Of a DNA stretch of 35,422 nt, positions 26,809 to 34,651 are shown one piece after another. The DNA comes from Glaciecola sp. (GTDB lineage Bacteria; Pseudomonadota; Gammaproteobacteria; Enterobacterales; Alteromonadaceae). The stretch spans positions 1 to 35,422 of the forward strand of contig JAQXDG010000056.1 of assembly GCA_029251505.1 (NCBI GenBank), given 5' to 3'. The notes beneath the pieces were generated by a model that was given only the letters and a program-made list of their open reading frames with translations, was not told where the DNA came from and searched no databases. Both the position numbers and the translations under genes were made by a program. Positions within the stretch are counted from its first letter, which is position 1, and every line of letters begins with the position of its first letter.

Positions 26809-27783
26809 ATGTTTCAAGCATTACAACTGACAGACAAAGATACGATTGCGTTAACGCAATTAAACGAAACTGATTTACCCGAAGGTGACGTGACGATTGC
26901 GGTCAGTTATTCGACGATTAATTATAAAGATGCATTGGCAGTGACTGGCAGTGCTCCCATTGCAAAATCATACCCTATGGTACCAGGCATTGATTTTAGT
27001 GGTGTTGTTACTCAATCAGATGATCCTACGTATGCGGTTGGTGACAAAGTCGTGCTCAATGGTTGGGGAGTGGGAGAAAAACACTGGGGCGGGTTTGCCC
27101 AACAAGCTCGCGTTAAAGGCAAATGGTTAATCAAACTGCCTCAAGGGCTTAGTGAAGCCGATGCCATGCGCATTGGCACCGCTGGTTATACAGCCATGTT
27201 ATGCTGTAATGCGCTTCGTAGTCATGGTGTAACGCCTGACTCAGGTCCTATAATCGTATCTGGGGCCACCGGCGGCGTAGGCAGCATTGCTGTTTATATT
27301 TTAGCCCAACGAGGCTATGACGTGCATGCGTTGTCAGGCAAACCAGAGCAAACTGAATATTTAATGAAACTCGGTGCCAAAGCAGTCATTGACCGCAAAG
27401 AGTATGCTGAAAAAGCGCGAGCACTTGGTCAACAACTGTGGGCTGGGGCTGTCGATGTAGCAGGCTCTCATACGTTAGCGAATATCATCGCAAACACCCA
27501 ATATGCAGGTGTTGTTACTGCTTGTGGTCTAGCGCAAGGGATGGATTTACCTTCGTCTGTTGCACCATTTATACTGCGTGGCGTGTCGCTTGTGGGTGTG
27601 GACAGCGTGTACTGCCCAGTTGCTAAACGTCAGGCCGCATGGAATGACTTAGCCGCAGAGATGGATATCGCAAAATTATCTGATATCGCCCATACCATCG
27701 GGCTTGATGGGGTTGAAGCGGCCTCTAAAGCATTAATGGCAGGTACCGTTACTGGCCGTTACTTGGTTGATGTACAAAAATAA
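26809..27783 (+). CDS. acuI: Acryloyl-CoA reductase, AcuI/YhdH family
   Basis: Zinc-free medium-chain dehydrogenase/reductase of 324 residues using NADPH. STINYKDALAVTG and YPMVPGIDFSGVV form the catalytic N-terminal domain; VLNGWGVGEKHWGGFAQQAR is the AcuI/YhdH signature; VSGATGGVGSIAVYILA near residue 148 is the nucleotide-binding loop. Family members reduce acryloyl-CoA to propionyl-CoA, which removes the toxic acrylate produced from DMSP or other sources. A strong ribosome site (AAAGGA) and a 48-bp gap tie it to prpE as one operon. No DMSP lyase is visible in the window. Confidence 0.9.
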   Translation: MFQALQLTDKDTIALTQLNETDLPEGDVTIAVSYSTINYKDALAVTGSAPIAKSYPMVPGIDFSGVVTQSDDPTYAVGDKVVLNGWGVGEKHWGGFAQQARVKGKWLIKLPQGLSEADAMRIGTAGYTAMLCCNALRSHGVTPDSGPIIVSGATGGVGSIAVYILAQRGYDVHALSGKPEQTEYLMKLGAKAVIDRKEYAEKARALGQQLWAGAVDVAGSHTLANIIANTQYAGVVTACGLAQGMDLPSSVAPFILRGVSLVGVDSVYCPVAKRQAAWNDLAAEMDIAKLSDIAHTIGLDGVEAASKALMAGTVTGRYLVDVQK

Positions 27784-27805
27784 ACAGTAATATTTACTTG
27801 AGTTA

Positions 27806-27863
27806 TTACTTGTTGCTCCTAAAATAGACATGTCAATAATGTTTATCATGGAGCAGTAAGTAA
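27806..27863 (+). repeat. Inverted repeat covering the ribosome site of the phosphohexomutase gene
   Basis: TTACTT-gt-TGCTCC (27806-27819) pairs with GGAGCA-gt-AAGTAA (27850-27863), 12 of 14 positions, around a 30-nt loop. The right arm contains the GGAG ribosome site and ends at the first base of the ATG, so folding would block initiation. Confidence 0.5.
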
Positions 27864-29344
27864 TGGACTCAATATCCTCGTCATCGCATCCCACCCGATC
27901 CGCACAACCTACTAACGCTTGTCAGACTATCATCGCCAATTCAGGAGTGAAGTTTGGTACTAGTGGCGCACGGGGATTAGTGACGGACTTCACCTTTGAG
28001 GTTTGTTATGCCTTTGCTCTAGCATTTTTAACCAGTATTCAATCTCGATTTACGTTTACGACTGTTGCCTTTGCCATCGATAATCGTCCAAGTAGCCCTG
28101 CAATGGCAACGGCGTGCATTCAAGCCGCACATGACTTAGGTTTAGCCACTGAATATTATGGTGTTTGCCCGACCCCTGCATTAGCGTTTGTCGCGATGCA
28201 AGATCAACAACCTTGTATTATGATCACCGGCTCGCATATTCCGTTTGACCGCAATGGCTTAAAGTTTTATCGACCCGATGGTGAAATTACTAAAATCGAC
28301 GAACAAGGTATTTTACACTCCCAAGCACACATGCCAGCTACCCTGACTATTGCGCCATTACCGGATGTTAATCCAAACGGAGCAACACGTTATGTTAAAC
28401 GTGTGACGGATGTATTTTCTCCGGAGCTTTTAAAGGGTAAAAAGATTGGTATCTTTGAGCACTCCAGTGCGGGACGTGATATCTATCAAGGACTCTTTGA
28501 AGCCTTAGGCGCTGAAGTGGTTGCGCTTGAACGCACCGATACTTTTGTGCCTATTGATACTGAAGCAGTCGGTGACGAAGACAAGCAAAAAGCCCTCGCA
28601 TGGTCTGCAGAATATGGCTTTGATATGATTTATTCCACTGATGGTGATGGGGATCGCCCATTGTTGTCAGATGAGCATGGACATTGGTTACGTGGCGATA
28701 TTGTCGGATTGTTAACGGCGCAAGCGTTAGGCATTCAAGCCTTAGCCGTCCCCGTCAGTTGTAATACTGCCATCGAGGCATCCGGCTATTTTACTGCCGT
28801 AAGTCGTACGCAAATAGGCTCGCCTTATGTTATCGCTGCCTTTCCAGCATTACGTGAGCACTATCATGCAATTGCCGGTTTTGAGGCCAATGGCGGATTT
28901 TTATTGGGGTCGGATGTCACACTCAATGATACCGTGATCCATGCGCTGCCTACCCGTGATGCTCTTTTACCCGCCATCATGCTGTTAAGTTTGAGTATTG
29001 AAAAACGATGTAGCATTAGTGCCTTAGTCGCTAATTTACCGCAACGTTTTACCGAAAGCGATCGGATCCAACATTTTGCAACACAAGACAGTCAAGTTTT
29101 ACTCGCACGGCTGACAATTGACCCGACCCCGTTACTCACAGCCATGGCGCTGAATGAGTCAGTCACTGCGCACAACACTATTGACGGATTACGTTTGACA
29201 TTAAGTAATGGCGACATAGTACATCTTCGTCCAAGTGGCAATGCTCCGGAGCTTCGTTGTTATGCAGAAAGTAATGATAGCCAAAGCGCAAGACAATTAG
29301 TGACTTCAGCATTAGCATGTATACCCAATATGGCGCATTTGTGA
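27863..29344 (+). CDS. Phosphomannomutase/phosphoglucomutase family
   Basis: Interconverts hexose 1- and 6-phosphates, feeding sugar nucleotides for surface polysaccharides. 493 residues of the alpha-D-phosphohexomutase family: KFGTSGARGLV near residue 31 (substrate loop), CIMITGSHIPFDRNGLKFY with phosphoserine Ser124, the metal-binding STDGDGDRPLL near residue 256, GFEANGGFLLGSD near residue 337 (sugar specificity loop) and RPSGNAPELRCYAE near residue 459 (phosphate loop). The GSHIP form in place of GSHNP, and the shape of the specificity loop, point to a ManB/CpsG-like branch, but glucose versus mannose preference cannot be read. ATG at 27863 with GGAG 9 bp upstream. Confidence 0.87.
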   Translation: MDSISSSSHPTRSAQPTNACQTIIANSGVKFGTSGARGLVTDFTFEVCYAFALAFLTSIQSRFTFTTVAFAIDNRPSSPAMATACIQAAHDLGLATEYYGVCPTPALAFVAMQDQQPCIMITGSHIPFDRNGLKFYRPDGEITKIDEQGILHSQAHMPATLTIAPLPDVNPNGATRYVKRVTDVFSPELLKGKKIGIFEHSSAGRDIYQGLFEALGAEVVALERTDTFVPIDTEAVGDEDKQKALAWSAEYGFDMIYSTDGDGDRPLLSDEHGHWLRGDIVGLLTAQALGIQALAVPVSCNTAIEASGYFTAVSRTQIGSPYVIAAFPALREHYHAIAGFEANGGFLLGSDVTLNDTVIHALPTRDALLPAIMLLSLSIEKRCSISALVANLPQRFTESDRIQHFATQDSQVLLARLTIDPTPLLTAMALNESVTAHNTIDGLRLTLSNGDIVHLRPSGNAPELRCYAESNDSQSARQLVTSALACIPNMAHL

Positions 29345-29433
29345 CAGTCTTTGTCGGTTTTCTAATAGCAATTGACCACCATAACATCACAAATTCCTTT
29401 ATTATAGTGGTGTTAAATTAGTTGGAGAACGAC

Positions 29434-29517
29434 ATGAAAACAACACAAACAGAACCTTTCGCTGCCGTATTAAGTTTATCGGTATTAGCTGTACTTTTGA
29501 TTTTATATTTTTCATAA
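29434..29517 (+). CDS. 27-residue putative membrane mini-protein
   Basis: ATG 29434 is preceded by GGAG with a 7-bp spacer, a near-ideal ribosome site. The product has a polar start (MKTTQTEPFAA) and a single hydrophobic stretch of about 17 residues (VLSLSVLAVLLILYFS) reaching the C-terminus, the shape of a single-pass small membrane protein. It lies alone in the 250-bp gap between the phosphohexomutase and the class II aldolase. No family recognised; the support is the ribosome site and composition only. Confidence 0.5.
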   Translation: MKTTQTEPFAAVLSLSVLAVLLILYFS

Positions 29518-29551
29518 GCACTACTCCCGATCGCGGTATCCTATGATATGA

Positions 29552-29595
29552 TATTGGGAAATAATTAATCTTAAAACGATTACGTTTCCCAATAT
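29552..29595. promoter_or_regulatory. Inverted repeat abutting the aldolase start codon (putative operator)
   Basis: Perfect 11-bp arms ATATTGGGAAA (29552-29562) and TTTCCCAATAT (29585-29595), 22-nt centre, ending at the base before ATG 29596. Inside it a second palindrome, AAACG-ATA-CGTTT (29575-29587), resembles LacI-family half-sites. No ribosome site separates it from the ATG. Confidence 0.55.
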
Positions 29596-30366
29596 ATGTA
29601 TACAATTAATTCAATCAATCTCAAAAACACCGTTTCCGAGGTCGAGTGGCAAACTCGAGTCGAATTAGCGGCCGCCTATCGCCTGATGGTTATTCATGGG
29701 TGGGATGATTTAATCCACACCCACATTTCCGCGCGAATTCCTGGTACCGAGCACTTATTAATTAACGCATTTGGTTTATGCTTTGAAGAGGTGACTGCTT
29801 CGAATTTAGTCAAAATCGATATCGATGGCAATGTCGTCGATCCCGACTGTCCGTTTACCATTAATCCTGCAGGTTTCACCATTCATAGTGCGGTACATAT
29901 CGCCCGCCATGCTGATCAATGTGCGTTCCATGTCCATCATGCCGATGCGATTGCTGTGGCTAGTTTACAATATGGATTACAGCCCTATTCTCAATATTCA
30001 GCGTTCGCGCTGGCTTCAATGGCCTATCATGATTACGAAGGCTTAGCCGTAGAGCCGGATGAAATACAACGTTTACAAGAAGATCTCGGTACCGCTAACT
30101 TTATGTTGTTGCGCAACCATGGTGCATTAACGATGGGCTTAACCATTGGCGATGCGTTCATGCACATGTACGATTTACTCAAAGCCTGTGAGATCCAAGT
30201 TAAAATCGACGCTAGCCGCGACGATCCTATTTTTGTAAAACAACGCATTATTGATGGTATTAAAGCACAAGCTGCTGTGGTGCATACCGGTCAAACCGGC
30301 GGACAAAAAACATGGCCTGCCATGATGCGACGTGTCAAACGCATGCATCCTGACTTTGACCAATAA
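29596..30366 (+). CDS. Class II aldolase/adducin-family protein
   Basis: 256 residues with the zinc-dependent class II (fuculose-phosphate) aldolase fold: DDLIHTHISARIPGTEHLLI near residue 36-55, INPAGFTIHSAVHIARH, then CAFHVHHADAIAVAS near residue 111-126 with the HxH zinc ligands, and LLRNHGALTMG near residue 170-181 with a further His. In this fold enzymes cleave or decarboxylate sugar acids or phosphates. Followed 33 bp later by an enolase-superfamily dehydratase, so it may act on the keto-deoxy sugar acid that enzyme makes. The start has no ribosome site and borders an inverted repeat; a leaderless transcript is possible. Confidence 0.82.
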   Translation: MYTINSINLKNTVSEVEWQTRVELAAAYRLMVIHGWDDLIHTHISARIPGTEHLLINAFGLCFEEVTASNLVKIDIDGNVVDPDCPFTINPAGFTIHSAVHIARHADQCAFHVHHADAIAVASLQYGLQPYSQYSAFALASMAYHDYEGLAVEPDEIQRLQEDLGTANFMLLRNHGALTMGLTIGDAFMHMYDLLKACEIQVKIDASRDDPIFVKQRIIDGIKAQAAVVHTGQTGGQKTWPAMMRRVKRMHPDFDQ

Positions 30367-30399
30367 ACCGTATTCTTTTATGTAATAAGCGAGACTGTA

Positions 30400-31575
30400 A
30401 TGAAAGTTACCCATGTAGAAATTTTTGATATCCACTGTCCTGAGCGTCCACCTTGGAACCCTATTTTTATCCGTGTGCATACCGACGAAGGTATTCATGG
30501 TGTGGGTGAAGCTGGCCTCGCCTATGATTGGGGCCACAGTGCCGCAGCGGCGATGATCAAAGAGATTGTCGAAGCAGTATTAATCGGTCATGACCCGTTC
30601 AAAACCGAACAATTATGGACGCGGATGTTTCGTGAAAGCTTTTGGGGATTAGGTGGCGGTCCAGTACTGTATGCCGCAATGAGCGCTATCGACACTGCAT
30701 TGTGGGATATCAAAGGTAAAGCATTAAATGTGCCGGTGTACCAACTACTCGGTGGTAAAACCAATGATAACTTACGTACTTATGCCAGTCAGTTACAGTT
30801 TGACTGGGATGATGAATGCACTAAATTAGTCGAGCCTGCACAGTATGCAGAAGCTGCATTAAAAGCCGTTGCGCAAGGCTATGATGCGGTTAAAGTCGAT
30901 CCGATTGTCTATGATGAGCATGGTGTATCAAGCTTTGACCGTACCAATCTGTTCACGCCTAAGCAGATGCGTTTATTTGGTGATCGTCTGCGAGCTATTC
31001 GTGATGCCGTCGGCACTGATGTGGATATTATTTTTGAAGCGCATTCATTAATGGGTTGTGCGAGTGCTATTCAAATGGGCAGTGTGATTGAAGAGGTGGG
31101 CTGTATGATGTTTGAAGAGCCGGTCAATTACCTAAACTCTGCGGTACATAAAAAAGTTGCAGAAAACGTGAAGGTCCCAATTGCGGGTGGAGAGCGTTTA
31201 TATCATCGTTGGGATGTCCGTCCGTATTTTGAAGATCAAAGTATTGATGTATTACAACCTGATGTGGGTCTATGTGGTGGGTTTACTGAAGCGAAGAAAG
31301 TGTGTGATTACGCAGATGTTTACGATATTCGCATTCAAGCACACGTCTGTGGTGGTCCGGTCGCAACCGCGGCAGCTTTACAACTAGAAGCAGCCATTCC
31401 CAATTTCTTGATCCATGAACATCACACCTACGCGATCAAGTCGTGGAACCGTGAATTGTGTATACAAGATTATCAACCTGTAAATGGCAAATTTGTCGTA
31501 CCCGATTTACCCGGCATTGGCATTGAGCTAAATGATGACATCGTGAAACGATCGCCTCACGTTATCGTAAAATAA
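30400..31575 (+). CDS. Enolase-superfamily (mandelate racemase-like) acid-sugar dehydratase
   Basis: 391 residues: capping domain (about 1-125) then the TIM barrel. Barrel landmarks: YDAVKVDPIVY near residue 164, DIIFEAHSLMG near residue 209, EEP near 234, PIAGGERLYHRWDVRP near 257, DVLQPDVGLCGG and QAHVCGGPVATAAALQLEA. The Glu ligands and two His residues (FEAH and QAH) fall where D-galactonate dehydratase has its acid-base pair, and GERLYxRWD is shared with it. Thus it probably removes water from an aldonate or deoxy-aldonate to give a 2-keto-3-deoxy acid. Substrate unproven; L-fuconate, galactonate or rhamnonate are options. Probably co-transcribed with the aldolase; convergent overlap of 19 bp with the lactonase gene. 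Confidence 0.85.
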   Translation: MKVTHVEIFDIHCPERPPWNPIFIRVHTDEGIHGVGEAGLAYDWGHSAAAAMIKEIVEAVLIGHDPFKTEQLWTRMFRESFWGLGGGPVLYAAMSAIDTALWDIKGKALNVPVYQLLGGKTNDNLRTYASQLQFDWDDECTKLVEPAQYAEAALKAVAQGYDAVKVDPIVYDEHGVSSFDRTNLFTPKQMRLFGDRLRAIRDAVGTDVDIIFEAHSLMGCASAIQMGSVIEEVGCMMFEEPVNYLNSAVHKKVAENVKVPIAGGERLYHRWDVRPYFEDQSIDVLQPDVGLCGGFTEAKKVCDYADVYDIRIQAHVCGGPVATAAALQLEAAIPNFLIHEHHTYAIKSWNRELCIQDYQPVNGKFVVPDLPGIGIELNDDIVKRSPHVIVK

Positions 31576-32492
31576 GTCTCCAGCGCGTTTTGTGAAAGCA
31601 ATGCGCGCTGTGTTTTTTGGCTTAACGTTAACGCTTCTAATGCTTGAAGCATCCGCTCCCAATACCTCTGATAACTACAACTAAATAGTGTGAGTGGAAA
31701 ATTACTCGCCAACATGATCCGTTCTTCCCCCCATACCGCTAATAACATTTTCAGCGTGTATGAGACGAGATCTTCACTGTAATTGCGCTGTGCCATTTCC
31801 CAACCAGAGGCTTTTACTTTGAGATTGGGGATCAACGCTAGACGTTTAATATTATGTAACCATTGAGTACGTGTTGCGTCACTCATTGCCCCCAATCCAA
31901 CATGGTTTATCACCCAAGTATGGGCCAAAGGTTGAGTCATGATGTCTAACGGGGAATTGGTAGCAAACAACCCACAAATACACTCCACAACAACGTTATC
32001 TGTTACGTCAAATTGAGCTTCAAATAAAATACCTTGGTCACTAAGGTAAGTCAGGTTCTTAAGTACCTGGGGTGAGGTCAACAAACTCAACGCATGCTCA
32101 TCTAAAATATGCCTAACCCCGACCAAAGAAGCACATGAAGTTAACTTAGTAATCTGCTGGATAAAAGCGTCAGAAGATAACGTTAAATCACAACAAGCAA
32201 TCGCATTGAAAGGAAGTGTTGGCTGTGTCGGTGGTGGTTGTTCCAAATAATCAAGCTCAAGCCACGGTTGTTGATTATCAAAACCCGCTTCAATATGTAC
32301 GTATCTTGAGAGAGTAAATGGTGCAGATAACCTTAAGTTTTGTACGGTGAAACTATGTTGGATCAGGTGTTTATCAGGCCAAAAAGGCGGATTACCTGAC
32401 TGTAACCAGCTATATTGTCCGTGTTCTAATGCAAACAAATGCACATGTGGATCGATAATTTCAATCAGCCTAGATGGCGGTTCGGGGATCAT
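31557..32492 (-). CDS. Amidohydrolase-2 family sugar lactonase (COG3618-like)
   Basis: 311-residue TIM-barrel hydrolase. IIDPHVHLF near residue 12-20 is the first-strand HxH metal site; LVGVRHIL near residue 143, HTWVINHVGLGAM (His near residue 213), LKVKASGWEM and MLASNFPLTLF complete the barrel pattern of L-fucono-/L-rhamnono-lactonases and 4-sulfomuconolactonases. It would open a sugar lactone to the free acid. Start ATG 32492 overlaps the SDR stop by 4 bp, so dehydrogenase then lactonase are made together, the expected pair for oxidising an aldose to an aldonate. The family is broad, so the exact lactone is inference. Confidence 0.8.
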   Translation of the reverse strand: MIPEPPSRLIEIIDPHVHLFALEHGQYSWLQSGNPPFWPDKHLIQHSFTVQNLRLSAPFTLSRYVHIEAGFDNQQPWLELDYLEQPPPTQPTLPFNAIACCDLTLSSDAFIQQITKLTSCASLVGVRHILDEHALSLLTSPQVLKNLTYLSDQGILFEAQFDVTDNVVVECICGLFATNSPLDIMTQPLAHTWVINHVGLGAMSDATRTQWLHNIKRLALIPNLKVKASGWEMAQRNYSEDLVSYTLKMLLAVWGEERIMLASNFPLTLFSCSYQRYWERMLQALEALTLSQKTQRALLSQNALETYFTIT

Positions 32493-33253
32493 TGTGCTGC
32501 GTATCCACCATCCATCACCTGTAAAGAGCCGGTCACAAAACTGGCTTCGTCAGAAGCTAAAAATAACGCATACGCAGCGACTTCTTCAGGAAGACCTATG
32601 CGTCCTAATGGCTGACATTGTGCCTCGTGTGCATGGACATCCTTAGCATTGGCTCCTGAACGTGCAACATAATTCGCAATCGCTTGTTGATACAAAGGCG
32701 TATCAATAGTGCCTGGACATAATGCATTGGCACGTATATTAAATGCCGCATAATCTAAGGCCGTTGTTTTGGCGATAGAAGCAAGTGCATGCTTCGTTAA
32801 ATTATACGCAAATGAATTTGTTTTACCTACGATAGCTTGCTCAGAAGCTATCATAATAATACTGCCTGAGTGAGCTGTTTTCATACTGGATAAACTTGCT
32901 TGAATTGCGTGAAATGCGCCTTTAACATTCAAGGAAAACATAGCATCTAACGTAGCTTCGTCTGTGTGTTCAATATTTGCTGACAGATGTTTACCTGCAT
33001 TACAAATTAAAGTCGAAATAGTATGTTGTTCGGCGATATTGGCAATCGCATGATGCACCGCTTGGGAGTCAGTCACATCCACTTGAATAAAGTGACCCAC
33101 GTTGGATGATTGGATATCAAGGTTAAACACAAGGTAACCGGCATCAATAAACCGCTGACAAATGGCTAGACCGATACCGGAAGAACCACCGGTAATCACA
33201 AGAGTTTGATTTTCTGTGTTAGGCTTTTTAGTTGGCGAATTAGTGTTCATCAA
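32489..33253 (-). CDS. Short-chain dehydrogenase/reductase
   Basis: 254-residue classical SDR. LVITGGSSGIGLAICQRF near residue 18-35 is the NAD(P) loop, with NLDIQ ending strand 2 in Asp (favouring NAD), LICNAGKH, catalytic Ser in IIMIASEQAIVG, and YNLTK with Tyr-x3-Lys near residue 155. NALCPGTIDTPLY and GSLQVMDGG are further family signatures. By context with a COG3618 lactonase and acid-sugar dehydratase it may oxidise an aldose (L-fucose type) to its lactone, or a 2-keto-3-deoxy acid. Overlaps the lactonase start by 4 bp and follows the DUF3010 gene by 9 bp. Confidence 0.87.
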   Translation of the reverse strand: MMNTNSPTKKPNTENQTLVITGGSSGIGLAICQRFIDAGYLVFNLDIQSSNVGHFIQVDVTDSQAVHHAIANIAEQHTISTLICNAGKHLSANIEHTDEATLDAMFSLNVKGAFHAIQASLSSMKTAHSGSIIMIASEQAIVGKTNSFAYNLTKHALASIAKTTALDYAAFNIRANALCPGTIDTPLYQQAIANYVARSGANAKDVHAHEAQCQPLGRIGLPEEVAAYALFLASDEASFVTGSLQVMDGGYAAQ

Positions 33254-33262
33254 CGACTCACT

Positions 33263-33697
33263 TTATTTTTCGTCATTCGAGCTTAAAAAAGCAAAGGCAA
33301 CATTAAAAGCTTGTTGTTGAAAGATTTTTAAACCCGTCTCACTAAAGTCTATTGGTATAGGATTATGGTTCAAGATCTCTTTAAGTTCAATGTTGCTCAT
33401 TACTTGCACATTTAAATCTGGAATTAATTGGATCGCCGCTTCCATTTTAAAGCCTAACGCTCCGCCTGCAAATTTGCCTTTCAATGGGCGTTCTTTAATG
33501 ATGACGGCATCAATTTTGTAATCTTCGATTAACTTGGCGAAGGTGCTTTGAAAATAGATTAAATCCGATGTCGTATTTTTTTTGGTGTATTCGATTTTAC
33601 GCACCCGACACTCTGGGATATTAATTAAGCCACCATGATTAGATAATAAACTGATGACCGCTTCAGTGCCTTTAATTTCAACGCCACATACTTGCAT
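33263..33697 (-). CDS. DUF3010 family protein
   Basis: 144-residue cytoplasmic protein of unknown function, recognised as DUF3010 from MQVCGVEIKGTEAVISLL, the FAKLIEDYKIDAVIIKERP stretch and GKFAGGALGFKMEAAIQL. The alternating strand and helix pattern with V-x-G-V-E-x-K near the start suggests an RNase H-like fold, but I see no complete catalytic set, so no activity is claimed. It is the first gene of the minus-strand run leading into the SDR and lactonase (9-bp gap). Such proteins are usually found in housekeeping contexts, so co-transcription with sugar genes may be incidental. Confidence 0.82.
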   Translation of the reverse strand: MQVCGVEIKGTEAVISLLSNHGGLINIPECRVRKIEYTKKNTTSDLIYFQSTFAKLIEDYKIDAVIIKERPLKGKFAGGALGFKMEAAIQLIPDLNVQVMSNIELKEILNHNPIPIDFSETGLKIFQQQAFNVAFAFLSSNDEK

Positions 33698-33858
33698 TAC
33701 AATACCTTAAAATTTACGCTATGAATTTCGAGACCTATTATACGGTCATAAGAATCATAAGGGTAGTTTAATCAGAGTGTTTACACCGTCAGTATCATCC
33801 TATTGTCCCAATCTAGTGAAGCTTGATATACTACAAAAAAATCAAAGGAAATAACCGC

Positions 33859-34638
33859 ATGTGTCAACTTATGGGAATGTCAGCCAATGTACCTACCGAT
33901 GCACGGTTTAGCTTTACTGGACTAGTGGAACGCGCTGGACGTACCGATATTCACAAAGACGGCTGGGGAATTACCTTTTATCAAGGCAAAGGCGTCCAAG
34001 AGTTTCGCGATCTCAAAGCGGGTTCAGATTGTGACGTCGCTAATTTTCTAAAACGACAGTGCATTAAAAGTGACATTGTAATTAGTCATATTCGACAAGC
34101 AAACGTCGGCGCATTAACCCTAGAAAACACCCATCCCTTTCGTCGTGAATTATGGGGCGAAAACTGGACATTTGCTCACAATGGTCAATTAAAAGATATC
34201 CATTCGATTCTGCCTTTAGGTCGTTTTATCCCCATTGGCACAACCGATTCTGAACACATATTTTGTTGGTTATTACACCAAATTGAACAGGCATTTCCGA
34301 CTCGCCCTGCGGATCCAACTAAATTGTATGATTTTATTTATGCCAAACGCCAACAGTTACATGAATTTGATGTGTGTAATTTTTTACTCAGCGATGGGCA
34401 TGCGTTGATCGCACATTGTTCCAATAACCTACATTGGGTGACGCGTCGCGCGCCGTTTGGACCCGCTTTACTTAAAGATGTAGAAGTCAGTGTCGATTTC
34501 AGTCAAGAGACCACACCAAATGATGTGGTGACGGTGTTAGCAACCCAGCCCCTCACAACCAATGAGACTTGGGAAAAGATGCAACCAGGTCAAATGGTGG
34601 TATTTGTCGCAGGCGAGTTAATCAAGCAATACGAATAA
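33859..34638 (+). CDS. Class II glutamine amidotransferase, YafJ-like
   Basis: 259 residues when started at ATG 33859, which has AAAGGA upstream and makes Cys2 the N-terminal nucleophile after Met removal (MCQLMGMSANVPTD). An upstream ATG (33823) would bury that cysteine and is rejected. DGWGITFYQG, ISHIRQANVGALTLENTHPF, and FAHNGQLKD are the glutaminase-domain signatures that hold glutamine and form the oxyanion hole. No synthase domain is fused, so it releases ammonia for an unknown partner. Widespread in proteobacteria as YafJ with unknown role. Convergent with the pse remnant (13-bp gap). Confidence 0.9.
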   Translation: MCQLMGMSANVPTDARFSFTGLVERAGRTDIHKDGWGITFYQGKGVQEFRDLKAGSDCDVANFLKRQCIKSDIVISHIRQANVGALTLENTHPFRRELWGENWTFAHNGQLKDIHSILPLGRFIPIGTTDSEHIFCWLLHQIEQAFPTRPADPTKLYDFIYAKRQQLHEFDVCNFLLSDGHALIAHCSNNLHWVTRRAPFGPALLKDVEVSVDFSQETTPNDVVTVLATQPLTTNETWEKMQPGQMVVFVAGELIKQYE

Positions 34639-34651
34639 GATTAATGATGAT

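Noticed and set aside
29552-29595. Inverted repeat as a Rho-independent terminator for the upstream mini-gene
   Set aside because: The loop is 22 nt and no T tract follows the right arm; position against the next ATG suits an operator better.
33823-33858. Upstream ATG of the YafJ-like amidotransferase
   Set aside because: It would place 12 residues before the Met-Cys that must provide the N-terminal nucleophile; ATG 33859 also has the better ribosome site.
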